Positions 12,020 through 23,609 of a stretch of DNA of 64,000 nucleotides are shown here, in pieces. The stretch spans positions 2,046,001-2,110,000 of the forward strand of contig JAVLRN010000010.1 of the NCBI GenBank assembly GCA_032821775.1. The letters are read 5' to 3'. The notes under the pieces are model-generated. The model saw only the letters and a program-made list of their open reading frames with translations. It was not told the DNA's origin and searched no databases. Every line of letters starts with the position of its first letter. The stretch's first letter is position 1. Made by a program: the position numbers and the translations under genes. The DNA is from Sanguinoderma infundibulare. Taxonomy: Eukaryota; Basidiomycota; Agaricomycetes; Polyporales; Polyporaceae.

Positions 12020-12339
12020 CCGGTCGAGTCTGGCTTGCACCAATAAGTGAGATCGAAAACAACTTGAAACATGGCAATTTAGCGTGGCTTACAGTTGATT
12101 CCAACTGACGACGCTGGATCTTCGGCATCAAGAAGAGATATTGGTGGCAGCAAGAGGCAAGGAGCTTATTGTCCGCGGGCGCCTTCGCCGTTCCGCAGAA
12201 CACCAGCGCCAAAGGAGGAGAGAGATACGTTCAACAGCCTCCGGAAACGAGTGCGAACCATTGGCAAGGCTGGTGTACATACTATTGGAAGCGTCGAGGA
12301 TAGCACGGCGCAGTAGAGATTCCGAATCCATCCAAAAAG

Positions 12340-12429
12340 CTGCCCCGGTGAGGCTCGAACTCACGACCTTCCGATGACGTCACCTCAGTGATAACAGTCG
12401 GACGCTGTAACCAACTCAGCCACGGGGCA
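12340..12429 (-). tRNA. tRNA-Asn (anticodon GTT) with 16-nt intron
   Basis: Read on the minus strand, the acceptor arms TGCCCCG and CGGGGCA pair fully, as do the D arm (GCTG/CAGC), anticodon arm (TCCGA/TCGGA) and T arm (GTGAG/CTCAC). The loop is CTGTTA, then a 16-nt intron placed one base 3' of the anticodon, then A. Removing it leaves 74 nt with discriminator G, and a T5 run follows as a pol III terminator. GTT with G73 fits asparagine. The first pair is T-A, which is slightly unusual. Confidence 0.93.
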
Positions 12430-12515
12430 GTTGTTAGATGTTGACTATTTATAGTAATGTGGGTGCCATGCAACGGATGCCAAAGGCGAGTCGAGGAGCG
12501 AGGAAGGTGGGGAAG

Positions 12516-14984
12516 ATGGACTCTTTGAATTTCTCCCCGACCGCGCCCGACAGGAGGACGATGGCTAGCTTTGCGACCGTCCCGGCCCACGCCGATCCCC
12601 CACTCGCCTCTGGCACCATTGCCAGTGACTCGACCCACCAATCCGACTCTCAGAATGCAGCAGATCAAATGGGGAACAGCACCTCTGGCGAGCACGACAC
12701 CGACAACGACGGGCCCGGCAAGAAGAAGAAAGGAACAAAACGGAGGAAGGTCAACCATGCCTGTTTGTACTGTCGCCGGAGCCATATGACCTGCGATGAG
12801 GGGCGCCCCTGCCAACGATGGTGCGAGTCATTCCCGTTTCCTTCCTGCGCACACCGACTCGTCCTTCGTGCTACTGACCGGCCGCGCGGGCAGCATAAAG
12901 CGCGAGATCGGGCACCTCTGCCACGACGAACGGCGAACGACGGCTAAGGACAAGGCGTCGGCGTCCACCGCTTCGACTTCTATCAGCAGCCCTCCGATAG
13001 ACGTCGCACGGGCACCTGCTGGCGAGTATACTCCCTTCCACCACGTCCTCCCGCCGAGCTCCTAACATCCAGGTCCCGGACGTCCTCCCACGCGCGACAT
13101 TATAGCGGGCCATTACGGCTCCCCGTCTGTCACCATGAACTCGACGTGGCCGGGAATGGGTCTGGGCATGGTGGGGGCGTCGTGGTATGCTCCAGAGAGT
13201 CTGAGCAACGAGTTCTCTGTTCTCTCGTGAGTACTCTTTTCGTTGCCGATCCCTCGTATTTCCGCCTTTTTTGGGAAGAACGCACCAGGGGTCGAGGTCG
13301 AACCAGTCCAGGCGTGATCCATGATCTTGCAAATTTTGATCGTATGCAATACGCTCACAACGAAGCCACGATTCACGTCCTATATGTGTTCCGGTTTCGC
13401 TATTGTGTCGCAGCAGAGGCTATGACGTCACGGCTTTGCTCACTTTGGAACATATACTGCGCTCTGTCGGTGGATGTTGTTCCAGTCGTTGTACAAGACC
13501 ACCATATGTCCTGCTCACGGATCGGTCGCTCTCGACGTTGTCGGATAACGCGCTGTCCTGCTTTGGGGAGTGCATATCGCCCCTATTCCTCCCAGTCGTT
13601 CATCTAGCTCACGGTTATGTCTGCAAGTCTTTCAGTCCGATGCTAACCTGCTTTTTACATCCTCGTAGTGACTTCTTGGAGTCATTAGACGACGGGACGT
13701 TCTTTAGCCAACCTGCAGTCCCACCTCAGCTCATGTCCAGCCCGACATACACCAACTCCGTTGCGCTCGGTGTCGACAATCCATATATCCCACCTCCTGG
13801 TGGCCTTCCAGGAGCCCCGCCCTCGTCCGCACCAACAGGAGTTCCTCAGCCCGCCAGCCCAGATCGAGAACGCGACAGGCCGGCAGAAGAGGCCGCCCCG
13901 GTCGTGCTTCCCGCGGCAACGAAGACGGAGCGATTCTTCCTCACGGCTGCGGACCAGGCGTCAGGTTCGCGGAACGAGCGACTGAACATGGTCATCCGGA
14001 GCAAGTACGAGGCCGGGCTGCTCAAGCCGTACAACTACGTTAAGGGGTACGCCCGGCTGTCGCGCTGGATGGACAGGAAGTGCGTGTAATGCTTTCAGCA
14101 TACGCTTATCGGTCAGACGGCGCTGACACGGACATGTGGTCGACAGCGTGTCGCAGGAGTCAAAACAGAAGATACTGCAACCTCTGTCAGTCCTTCGGCC
14201 TAAGTTCCGGGTGAGACGCTTGCAGTTGGTACTCTGTGCGGGGTGCGCATTGCTGATACTGTCTGCTGTGCTCGTGCAGGCCATCGCTCAGTCGGAGTCG
14301 TTGACCGACATTGTGCGTATCTGTATTCCGAATACGAGTATTCTGGTGGGCGGCCCGCTGACGTGTCCACAGGATTTGGTGTTCATCGAAGAAGCGTTCG
14401 AGCGCCTTCTACTTGATTATGACCGGGTCTTCTCCTCGATGGCCATCCCTGCGTGTCTTTGGCGGCGTACAGGGGAGATATACAAGGCGAACCGTGAGTT
14501 CGCCGAGCTCGTCGGTGTGGACGGGTACATGCTTCGTGACGTGAGTGTACAAGGTCTTTCCATCTCGCTGGGCGTGTGGCTGAGTCCACCATGCGCTTGC
14601 GTCCGCGTCTTGGCGTCCTAGGGCCGGCTATGCATCTACGAACTCATGGCGGAAGACGCCGCGGTCAACTACTGGGAGGTGCGCCCGCTGTCAACTTGTC
14701 TCCGCGTAACGCCTCGGTATCACCTCGACACTGACGCTCATTTTGTTTTGCAGAAATACGGCAACGTAGCGTTCGACTCGAACCAGAAGGCAGTCCTGAC
14801 GTCGTGCGTGCTGCGGTACAAGCCCCTGCTGCCGTCATCGGGCGCGGCGACGCCTGGGCGCGGGAAGGAGCTGCAGCAGCCGCCGAACGAGGAGGGCTTC
14901 ATCAGCTGCTGCTTCTCGTTCACCATCCGGCGGGACCCGTACGGGATCCCGACGCTGATCGTCGGCAACTTCATCAAGGCGTAG
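12516..14984 (+). CDS. ERT1: Zn2Cys6 regulator with PAS domain (ERT1/AcuK type)
   Basis: Nine exons (12516-12820, 12894-13021, 13073-13226, 13669-14079, 14147-14210, 14280-14312, 14373-14540, 14622-14678, 14754-14984) add up to 516 aa. The zinc cluster is split by intron 1 and reads HACLYCRRSHMTCDEGRPCQR then CIKREIGHLCHD, with the six cysteines of the ERT1/AcuK/AcuM family. A lysine-rich patch precedes it. The C-terminal half (SKYEAGLLKPYNYVKGY ... IPACLWRRTGEIYKANREFAELVG ... GFISCCFSFTIRRDPYGIP) is the family's PAS region. Known members control gluconeogenesis genes in the nucleus. Intron 2 needs a GC donor (13022) to keep the frame; with GT donors a TAA at 13063 would end the protein. Intron 3 is long (442 nt). 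The start is the Met that gives a short acidic leader; Mets at 12438-12477 are alternatives. Confidence 0.88.
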
Positions 14985-15080
14985 TGCGCGGCGGAGGAGG
15001 CGTCGACGTTCGATTGACTTGAATCGCCTTGGAGTGCAGCGCAAAGGTGGAATAGACCGATGTACGTACGATATACCGTA

Positions 15081-15535
15081 GGATGTTTCTCTTTCTGCTT
15101 TCGTCATCTCGTGTTTGCTCTGCTTATTTATTCAGTGTATACTACTTATCCGCCCGATGGTCCCTGTCCGACGCGCTTGCGCGATCGGTCACGGCGTTAA
15201 TTGTTTTTAATACCGTAGCGTTCTGTCTGTTATGGTTGAGGGCGTTGACGTCTGTCAGATATGAGAAGTGAAGTTAAAGGGCTTAATGATTCCACCGTTC
15301 CGCGTTCGGCGCACGTTCGAATGTTGGTGGTTTGAAGTTCAGCTTGGGTTCATTGTTCGCTCTGATAGACTCGGACTTGGCGTTTCGTGCATCGTCTGTA
15401 TGCCGACCTTGACATCATCAGCCTCGCGGTGTGCCTCCATGCTTCGAAGGTGCTGATGAGACGTCAATGTGGAGAGTAATATGCCTATTTTGGCGTTGAC
15501 ATTGGAACGGCGATTGTCTCAAATGCCGGTTGTGT
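15081..15535 (+). repeat. Left copy of direct repeat flanking the array
   Basis: This 3' flank of the transcription-factor gene matches 27025-27435 in the same orientation with roughly 75-80% identity and some indels. Shared blocks include TGTTTGCTCTGCTTATTTA and GTCAATGTGGAGAGT. No coding capacity. Confidence 0.8.
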
Positions 15536-15557
15536 AGAAAGATGAGGGGGCAGCGGC

Positions 15558-15717
15558 TAGCGCGGACGAGACTCAGTCTGGTGCACGGAGTGACAACAGC
15601 TGAATTAGTATTTACCTAGCGCGGATGAGACTGTAAAGTACATGTCAGAAGGCACTAGGTACTAAGGGAATGGAATAAGTCTTACCTCAGTCTGGTGCAC
15701 GGAGTGACAACAGCTGA
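15558..15717. repeat. Nested short direct repeats
   Basis: An exact 32-nt repeat occurs at 15572-15603 and 15686-15717. A 17-nt repeat (CTAGCGCGGAYGAGACT) occurs at 15557-15573 and about 15616-15632. Confidence 0.75.
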
Positions 15718-15998
15718 GGGAAGACGAGAAGAAAAAATCTCGAAGGGAGCGTACGGTGATGTACAAACAATACCAAATAAGCGCTTAGCGAATACCATAT
15801 AGTCCACTGCGTTCGGTGACCTATTCTACCCTACTTTCAATAGGTTGTGCGTATTTGGCGATGCGATTGAGCTCTCCCGATCAGCTACTGTGAGCAAATC
15901 ATTTGATTTCAATGCTGGCTCTTGTCCAAATTCAAATACAATTACAGGGATCGGTAAAACACGGCGGCGGACAACATAGAGGATTTCGTGACCACAAT

Positions 15999-16723
15999 TC
16001 ACTGCGCACGCCGTGCGTAGGGAAAGTTCCCCGAATCATACGGTATCCAGTACTTGACGTTGTCAGGATGACGCCTGATAGCGGCCATTTGCTGATCGAA
16101 TACCGCGGTGGAACCACGCATCAAGTATCCTTCAGTTTCCATGAGCTCGACCAGGGATCTGGTGAAGAACAGACAGCCGCTGCCATCTGCGTTGTACTCA
16201 TAGTACTGGTAGTGGTGCTTTTCGATGAGGTCTTTGATCTTGGCGGCGGTGAATGGCGTGGACACGTTGATGCCAAGCCCGAACTGAAGCACGGCGTTTC
16301 TGGAGGCTAGTCCCTTCCTTGAGTAGAATCTAGAGGATAGTAAGTCCGACGTTTGTGCGATGAGATGGTGGTGCGCTTACAGAACCTCTACAGCGCGAGT
16401 TCTGGCGTCCGGCTTGCATGTGTCGATAACGGTAGACACCGGCTCCCGCCTGCTGTCGACGGCTCCAAGGTCCATGCGCCTATGCATCCGAAGAAGTATA
16501 AGTCGGTATGTTCTTCTTAACCGGTAGTACAGACTATCTCCACTGAGGGATTCGTATATTGTACTTACCAATGAATAAGGCACGGTCCGTTTGGCGTCGA
16601 GCCGAGGGTGCGGTTTGGCATGCGCATTCCACTGACAGTCACTGATACCACTGACAAGTGCCTCACCGCACTCCCCCAGTGGTTTATGTTGATGGTACGC
16701 TGAGTCACGGTAGGCTGAGTCAT
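15999..16723 (-). CDS. Small hypothetical protein (DUF7770-like, tentative)
   Basis: Three exons can be joined on the minus strand. The first starts MTQPTVTQRTININHWGSAV and ends at a GTAAGT donor near 16570. The middle one reads RMDLGAVDSRREPVSTVIDT and ends near 16380. The last (about 16315-15999) reads GLGINVSTPFTAAKIKDLI, DGSGCLFFTRSLVELMETEG and ends IPYDSGNFPYARRAQ. An NHW motif near the start, a short beta-rich body and the closing block recall the small fungal DUF7770 family, whose function is unknown. That assignment is from memory of the pattern and is uncertain. No signal peptide or membrane segment. Confidence 0.5.
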
Positions 16724-17341
16724 GGCACTCTGGATGAAGGTGGACCGATGAAGAGTGCGGACGGAATGGACGAGCGATGAAGAGCGCGGACGGAATGGAC
16801 AAGCGATGACCCTCACTTATATCTCAATACCTCTGAAGGCTTTCCCAGAGGTTCACAAATACGGGTGCTTGGATGGGGGTGCCCAACGGTTGAATCATGA
16901 TGCTAGAACGTTTCCAGGAGTCAGTTCGACCACCCGATGACACATCCAAGTACAGAGAGACGCTTGTGGGACTTCTATTGACTCGGATTGTGCCTTGAAC
17001 GAGGGGTGAGTGCCGTGTTTTCAAGGTTCCTACTCATGATTTCCCAGGCCGCCCACAAAAGGCGAGGTTTTAGGGTTCCTTTCTGACCCACAAAACCACA
17101 TCGGCGCAGATGGAAGTCTCGGAAGCATGTCTAAAATGTAGAATTGCTTCGCCGTAATAGGGTGCTAGGACAGACGGATCTTATTTCTGTCATTCGAGAC
17201 CGTCCTAGGGTGACTAACCATGTCGTGTCATCCGACTGGCACATCATCCCAAACTCCCCGTGGGGGATGTGGAATCCAATCTGCGTATCCGTTGATCGTG
17301 CAACGTGAAATTCGGTTATCCGCTAGATGCCTATCTATCTC

Positions 17342-18384
17342 CTAGTTACCATAATTGAACATATAGGCCATAAACCAGTACCACCGCCATTGACGGAAAT
17401 ACGGGCCACAGATGAGAGGCGCAAGAGACATCGGCACCCCGTCTCGAGCAAAGTCCTCCAACTCCCGCCTCATCACCGCGTATTCAAACCACTCCGGGTA
17501 GAAACCGGACCACGCCCAATCAATAAGCCACAATCTCCCGTCGTCGCCTATGAGGATGTTGCGCATGTTCAGGTCGCAATGGGTGAGCACGAGTGGTCGA
17601 GAGTCGTCAAACGGCTGGGACGGTATGGCGGACTCCACATCGCCCTCCTCCCGCGCGTACTTGCAGGCAGCATGGAACTTTTTGTTCCAGAATGCAGAGA
17701 ACTCGGTGTAGGATTGGAAGGGGCCACGGGGGGGTCCTATGTCACCGAACAAGGGGCACGGGCAGTAGAGTGCCTCTGCGCCTGGAGCGACAGGACCGGG
17801 AATGGTAGAACGCGGATGTCTGATAGTGCGTAGCTGGTTAATGTAGTGGCGGAGGATAAAGGCGACGCGCATCTTGCCGAGGATGGACAGGGTAGGCCAT
17901 ACTTGAGCGAGTTGACGGCCATGGACGCGGTCCATGACGAAACCGACGTAGCCGTCGAAACGGACGACGCGGCGAACGCGAGGGACGGGAATGGTGGTAT
18001 GGTGGAAAACGAGGTCATAAGCGAGTGCTTCGGACGTGATCTCCTCGTCGTCCTCGTAACTCGACTTCACGACGGCGGTATCAGTGACGAGGGAGATGAA
18101 GTTGTCACCCAAATCGACACCGGCCTCATCGCTGAGCCTCCGAATGCCGGATGAACGGATGAGCTCAATGATCTCGTCGTCGCTCAGGTCGTCAATCTCC
18201 GACGTCTTCCATGCAGCGTTAAGTCGGTGAGCTTTCAATGGTTGCATGATTGATAACTGTGCAGACTTACCACGAAGTCCGAAGCGGGCCGTCTCGAGGG
18301 CATGATGAACCTGGCAATGATATCTGCCATAAACCCCAGTGCGGTATACGCATAGTACGCTGCGGTTCCATCGATGGTAAGCAT
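17342..18384 (-). CDS. Phosphotransferase-like (APH fold) protein, copy 1
   Basis: Two exons (18271-18384 and 17342-18205) with a 65-nt GT..AG intron carrying a CTTAAC branch point give 325 aa. The catalytic region reads LTHCDLNMRNIL then LWLIDWAW, the Brenner loop and metal-binding Asp of the APH/choline-kinase superfamily. FVMDRVHGRQL is the hinge region. Such fungal proteins are common; their substrates are mostly unknown, and resistance to a drug should not be assumed. The first exon (MLTIDGTAAYYAYTALGF...) is a hydrophobic stretch kept in all three copies, which supports this start over the ATG inside the intron at 18247. Confidence 0.85.
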
Positions 18385-18529
18385 GGGTGGGAGTTGAATG
18401 GGTAGGAAGGAGGAACAAGTTGCCAGGCGGCAGTGTGCAAACCGTGAAAACGAAGTCCAACCGAGGCAGGCAGATCGGATCGGGATCATCACAGCATCTG
18501 GTCCCCGGGGTCCACCGCGGCCGTTTCGA

Positions 18530-18797
18530 GTGCTGCTGCTCGCCCCTCCCAACCCCTCCCGCTCGAGCCCCGCAGACACGACTGCGAGATGCTCTCACCG
18601 GACTGCACGCCCGGGGAAGGATGCTGCACGCGCCGGGAACTGCTGACGACCAAGGGCACAGTTCCGGCAATCGCGGACACCATCCCCGCGTCCGACTCAG
18701 ACAACGAATACGAAGTCCAGGCTGCAATACAAGGAAAGACAAACCGGATCCGTCGAGGCCAGAGACAGGTCAGAGGCCGCATCCCGAGGCGTACCTA
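18530..18797 (+). pseudogene. PLC1 5' fragment in unit 1
   Basis: This matches the start of the PLC1 gene at about 27940-28150, including the stretch encoding DTIPASD.DNEY. An ATG at the equivalent place opens a 69-codon frame, but indels change the reading of the first part and a stop ends it soon after. It lies head-to-head with phosphotransferase copy 1. Confidence 0.8.
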
Positions 18798-19413
18798 AGA
18801 CCTTACATGATCGCCAGTTCATGCAGTCAGATATATGAACTTTTCATCGACTAGCTGGCGGTGCACGACGAGAATCACGTCGCATTTTAAGCTATCCGAG
18901 AAACGTCTCCAGCATGTCGTGGGTCTGAGCCTCTCGTCTGTCGCGCCTATTGTGAACTGATGAACTGATAAGGGCCCGGTGATCCGTGTGCAAAATCCTG
19001 CAGGCAGGCTGGGCGCGCTGCCCATATATGTTGTCCGCCTTACGTCCACATTCTCATAAGAATATTGCGTGTGCACGGCTGTGATGCATGGAACTTGCGC
19101 GAAGCGTCACCTTTCGAAGTCCGAACATCAGCCTCCAGGCAGGTGGACCACACGCCACGTCGAAGGACAGGATACAAGACGGGGGTGCACGCTGTGAGAG
19201 GATCGTAAACCGCTCTCCTGTCCCCTACCGTGAGTGTGCAACAACTGCGCGCTAGTGCGACAATTGAGTTAACTTGATGCATCATCAGGTCACCGGTGTG
19301 GTTTTTACCCTCTCCCGTCTCTCGTTTCAACAGGTCGACGGTCAACACACAAGCCAGCAACCAGGGTAAGCCCAGCATCTGTTCGGCACAAACCCTACTT
19401 CTAAATTGACGCG

Positions 19414-19520
19414 CTGCCGTCGCTCACGCCAACATACACCTCCAGCGCCCGACCCCCGTCGCTCTCGGACGTGAAGCTGCAGACGACGTGCCACTGGGGG
19501 AACCCTGTGCACTTGCTCAC
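19414..19520 (+). pseudogene. NOSIP 3' exon fragment in unit 1
   Basis: The plus strand reads LPSLTPTYTS...SLSDVKLQTTC then NPVHLLT, followed by the donor GTATGTTTCTCTGG. The same block and donor occur in the NOSIP pseudogene at 42649-44038. No other NOSIP exon is found here, so it is an exon fragment. Confidence 0.75.
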
Positions 19521-19732
19521 GTATGTTTCTCTGGTTCGATTTGGAGGCAGACGGACATCTGGCTGGCTGGGTGGAGCGTAGCGATTCTGCGCGAGGTCGG
19601 GTACGCGGTCGAGGGCGGATGGATGCGGTCATGGTCGTACCGGTACACGCTGGCGAAGAGAACGACACCGTCGTGGTCGACCGAGATTTCTGTTTCCACA
19701 AGTAATCATTGCATATTCTGCACAAATCATTA

Positions 19733-20458
19733 TCAATGAGGGGGCTGATCCTGCAGGTAAACGAAACCCACGTACTGGTTATAAAGCATGAGCTCGCTGT
19801 AGATTGACCCCTTGGCCTCCCAAGAGGGTGGCTCCTCAGCGTCAAAATCGAATAAGAATGAATGAGGGTCGCCCAGATACCCAACGAATCCAAACCAAGG
19901 CTGCGGCACTGCAGGAAGCTCAACCCAATCCCGCTGGGCCTCTTCGTAATCGAGTGTGGGGAGGGCGTGCTCGGTGTACTGGCGAGCCGATTGGAGACAG
20001 CGTTGGCGGGTATCGACGAACGTCTGCCAGCTTTCCGGTGCGAGTTGGAAGTATGGCTTCTTGAATGAAGGGTTAAAGAAGCATGTATTGTTCATGGGGA
20101 GCCTGGGGAGAATGTGAACGTATAGTGGCTTGTCGATTTCGGGTTCAGGTGTGGACCAGTGTCGATCGGAAGTGAGTAGGTCCGCATCCTCTCCGACAAT
20201 GGTACCAGTGTCCAGAGCCTTTTTTGGACCAAAAGTGAATGACGCATCGAGACCGGGAAAGGGGGACGGCTTTGACGAGACGGCAAAAAGATACGGAAAT
20301 CCACGCTGATTCAACGGTGCACTGGCAGGAGACACAAAAAGAGCTAAAAACCATCGACTCTTGATACTTGATGCCACAGCCTGACCAGATGGAGATAGCC
20401 AGTAAGCAGAATTATCTGGATTGAATCGAGCAGGTACAAAGCAATTCGAGTCGGCCAT
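19733..20458 (-). CDS. Hypothetical protein B, copy 1
   Basis: An open frame of 241 aa from MADSNCFVPARF to DQPPH. I recognise no family. Features are a Pro/Phe-rich N-terminal half, a central RCLQSARQYTEHALPTLDY helix and an aromatic C-terminal part (PQPWFGFVGYLGDPHSFLFDFD). Its 3' end may be spliced: downstream minus-strand sequence stays open in another frame (TEISVDHDGVVLFASVYR), so a further exon is possible. The chosen ATG overlaps the ATG of gene C on the other strand; the frame is open upstream to 20632. A second, damaged copy lies in unit 2, and the preserved frame between copies supports coding. Confidence 0.55.
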   Translation of the reverse strand: MADSNCFVPARFNPDNSAYWLSPSGQAVASSIKSRWFLALFVSPASAPLNQRGFPYLFAVSSKPSPFPGLDASFTFGPKKALDTGTIVGEDADLLTSDRHWSTPEPEIDKPLYVHILPRLPMNNTCFFNPSFKKPYFQLAPESWQTFVDTRQRCLQSARQYTEHALPTLDYEEAQRDWVELPAVPQPWFGFVGYLGDPHSFLFDFDAEEPPSWEAKGSIYSELMLYNQYVGFVYLQDQPPH

Positions 20459-21141
20459 GGCGGAAAGCGGCGTGGAGTGCGGAACGAGGATTACTGCCCA
20501 TTTCGTCACGGTATGCGCATATTGCCAGGACGAGCGCTTAGCCTCCATCCACACAGAACTTGAGGCTCCGGCGCCGCCCGAGGGCCCGCGGCGCACGATC
20601 ACCTTTCTTCTCGACCATGATTTATGTAACACAATGCGGTCTTCGGCGTAAGTCTACCCCATGTTTCTATTATTGTACAAGTTGATGACTTAACAATATA
20701 CAGTGCCGCAGCGAACCCTGAGATCTTCGCCTCCTGGCAAAGCAGTCTTCAACCCCCCTTGACCGTCGAAACCACTCGACCCATACGGGCACCGGATAAG
20801 TTAGTCGGTACGCTCTTTTCATTTCCAATTCCGGTAGGAATCAAGAATTATCAAGTATGTCATACTGGCCAGTCTGTTCCGAGGGTGAGGGCCGATAACA
20901 TGACATGATTAATATTCTGCGACAGCCAGATCAAGCCCTGATTGCTAGGAACCCGTTCTTATCCAGTGTTGTATCAACCTTGCGAGATTACCCATCGCTT
21001 AGGCCTGGAGATCCTGATCGGCTACTCGCGCAAATTTCTGCGTTGGGGAGAGCAATATGGGACATCAGGACGGCCGGCGAGGTCACAATCCGAAACGAAA
21101 TGCCTGTGCACTCTCGAAGCACTGGTCAGCTCAGGGCTTGA
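20457..21141 (+). CDS. Hypothetical protein C, copy 1
   Basis: Three exons (20457-20647, 20704-20807, 20930-21141) give 168 aa with consistent phases. The first intron has a strong GTAAGT donor. Sequence includes VCAYCQDERLASIH, NPEIFASWQSSLQPPL and DQALIARNPFLSSVV. No known domain. Exons 2 and 3 and both introns are conserved in unit 2, where exon 1 is damaged. Its start codon overlaps that of gene B (CCATGG read on both strands), so one of the two starts may be wrong. Confidence 0.5.
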
Positions 21142-21561
21142 GGGCCCTTGTGTGCTGCTGGGAATACGGGTCCCGCTGGCCACCAGGTACGCCAATAGAT
21201 CGGACTCGGATTGTGCCTTGAACAAGGGGTGAGTGCCGTCTTTGCAAGGTTCCTACTCACGATGTCCCAGACCGCCCACAAAAGGCGAGGTTTTAGGGTT
21301 CCTTTAATCACAAAACCACATCGGCGCAGATGGAAGTCTCCGAAGTATGTCTAAAACATAGAATCGCTTCGCTGTAATAAGGTGCCAGAACAGACGGATC
21401 TTATTTCAGTCATTCGAGACCGTCCTAGGGTGACTACGCGTGTCGTGTCACCTGACTGGCACATCATCCCAAACTCCCCGTGGGGGATGTGGAATTCATT
21501 CTGCATATCCGTTGATTGTGCGACGTGAAATCCTGTTATCCGCTAGACGTCTATCTATCTC

Positions 21562-22601
21562 CTAGTTACCAAAATCGAACATATGGGCCATAAACCAGTA
21601 CCACCGCCATTGACGGAAGTACGGGCCACAGATGAGAGGCGCAAGAGACATCGACACCCCGTCTCGAACAACGTCGTCCCCCTCCCGCCTCATCACCGCG
21701 TATTCAAACCACTCCGGATAGAAACCGGACCACGCCCAATCAATAAGCCACAACCTCCCGTCGTTGCCTACGAGGATGTTGCGCATGTTCAGGTCGCAAT
21801 GAGTGAGCACGAGTGGCCGAGAGTCGTCAAACAGCTGGGATGGTATGGTGGACTCCGCACCGCCCCGCCGGCGCAAGTACTTGCAGGCAGCATCGAACTT
21901 TGAGTTCCAGAACGCAGAGAACTCGGTGTAGGATTGGAAGGGGCCACGGGGGGGTCCTATGTCACCGAACAAGGGGCACGGGCAGTAGAGTGCCTCTGCG
22001 CCTGGAGCGATAGGACCGGGAATGGTAGAACGCGGATGTCTGATAGCGCGTAGCTGGTTAATGTAGTGACGGAGGATAAAGACGACGCGCATCTTGCCGA
22101 AGATGGACAGGGTAGGCCATACTTGAGCGAGTTGTCGGCCATGGACGCGGTCCATGACGAAGCCGCAGCGGTGGCCGTAACGGATGACGCGGCGAACGCG
22201 AGGGACGGGAATGGTGGTATGGTGGAAAACGAGGTCATAAGTGAGTGCTTCGGACGTGATGTTGTCGTCCTCTACACTCGACTTCAAGACGGCGGTATCA
22301 GTGACGAGGTCGATGTAGTGGTCACCCAAATCGACACCGGCTTCATCGCTGAGCCCCCGAGTACCATGTGAGTGTTTGCGCTCAATGATCTCGTCGTCGC
22401 TCAGGTGGTCAATCTCCGATGTCTTCCATGCAGCGTTACGTCGATGAGCTTTCAATGGTTGCATGATTGATAAGTGTGCAGACTTACCACGAAGTCCGAA
22501 GCGGGCCGTCTCGAGGGCATGATGAACTTGGCTATGATATCTGCTATAAACCCCAGTGCAGTATACGCATAGTACGCTGCGGTTCCATCGATGGTAAGCA
22601 T
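21562..22601 (-). CDS. Phosphotransferase-like (APH fold) protein, copy 2
   Basis: Exons 22488-22601 and 21562-22422 give 324 aa, with the same intron position and phase as copy 1. The motifs THCDLNMRNIL and LIDWAW are intact. Differences from copy 1 cluster at residues around 52-62 (ERKHSHGTRG), near residue 110 (RYGHRCG) and around the RRRGGAEST stretch. The active site and first exon are almost unchanged. This suggests the protein is kept functional and that a surface region varies between copies. Confidence 0.85.
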
Positions 22602-22751
22602 GGGTGGGAGTTGAATGCGAAGGAAGGAGGAACAAGTTACTCGCGTGTGCCAGGCGGCAGTGTGCAAACGAAAACCAAGTCCGACCCAGGCAGGCAGATC
22701 GGATCGGGATCATCACAGCATCTGGTCCCCGGGGTCCACCGCGGCCGTTTC

Positions 22752-22995
22752 GAGTGCTGCTGCTCGCCCCTCCCTCTGGCCGACCCGCTCGAGCCCATCG
22801 TGCCCGCAGACACGACTGCGAGATGCGGGGAAGGATGCTGCACGCGCCGCGAACGACCACGGACCCGGCAATCACGGACACCATCCCCGCGTCCGACCCA
22901 GACAACGAATACCAAGTCTTGCAATACGTGGAAAGACAAACCCGGATCCGTCGAGGCCAGAGACAGGTCAGAGGCTGCATCGCGAGGCGTACCTA
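22752..22995 (+). pseudogene. PLC1 5' fragment in unit 2
   Basis: Similar to unit 1 and to the real PLC1 start, with a further internal deletion around the start codon (GAGATGCGGGG). No intact frame. Confidence 0.8.
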
Positions 22996-23609
22996 AGACC
23001 TTACATGATCGCCAGTTCATGCAGTCAGATGTATGAACTTTTCATCGACTAGCTGGCGGTGCACGCCGAGAATCACGTCGCAGTTTAAGCTGTTCGAGAA
23101 ACGTCTCCAGCATGTCGTGGGTCTGAGCCTCTCGTCTGTCGCGCATATCGTGAACTGATAAGGGCCCGGTGATCCGTTTGCAAAATCCTGCAGGCAGGCT
23201 GGGCGCGCTGCCCATATATGTTGCCCGCCTTACGTCCACGTTCTCATAAGGATATTGCGTGTTCACGGCTGTGATGCATGGAACTTGCGCGAAGCGTCAC
23301 CTTTCGAAGTCCGAACATCATCCTCCAGGGCAGGTGGACCACACGCCACGTCGTCGGACAGGATACAAGACGGGGTGCACGTTGTGAGAGGATCGTAACC
23401 CGCTCTCCTTTCCCCTACCGTGACTGTGCAACAACTGCTGGCTAGTGCAACAATGGAGTTATGATGCATCACCAGTCGCCGGTGTGGTTTTCATCCTCTG
23501 CCGTCTCTCGTTTCAACAGGTCGACGGTCAACACACAAGCCAGCAACCAGGGTAAGCCCAACATCTGTTCGGCACAAACCCTACTTCTAAATTGACGGGC
23601 TGCCGTCGC

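Larger units (their letters stand above)
16981..21203. repeat. Tandem array unit 1 (about 4.22 kb)
   Basis: Boundaries are set at the shared block ACTCGGATTGTGCCTTGAAC (16981, 21204, 25343). The unit contains, in order, the 3' flank of the phosphotransferase gene, that gene on the minus strand, a PLC1 5' fragment (+), a NOSIP 3' fragment (+), gene B (-) and gene C (+). Confidence 0.9.

Noticed and set aside
12438..12515. Upstream in-frame start of the ERT1-like gene
   Set aside because: It begins 9 nt from the tRNA gene and adds a basic leader not expected for the family; the Met at 12516 is more likely, though not proven.
22423..22980. 472-residue continuous frame covering APH copy 2 and beyond
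   Set aside because: It reads through an intron and into the antisense of the PLC1 fragment; the spliced model is conserved in all three units.
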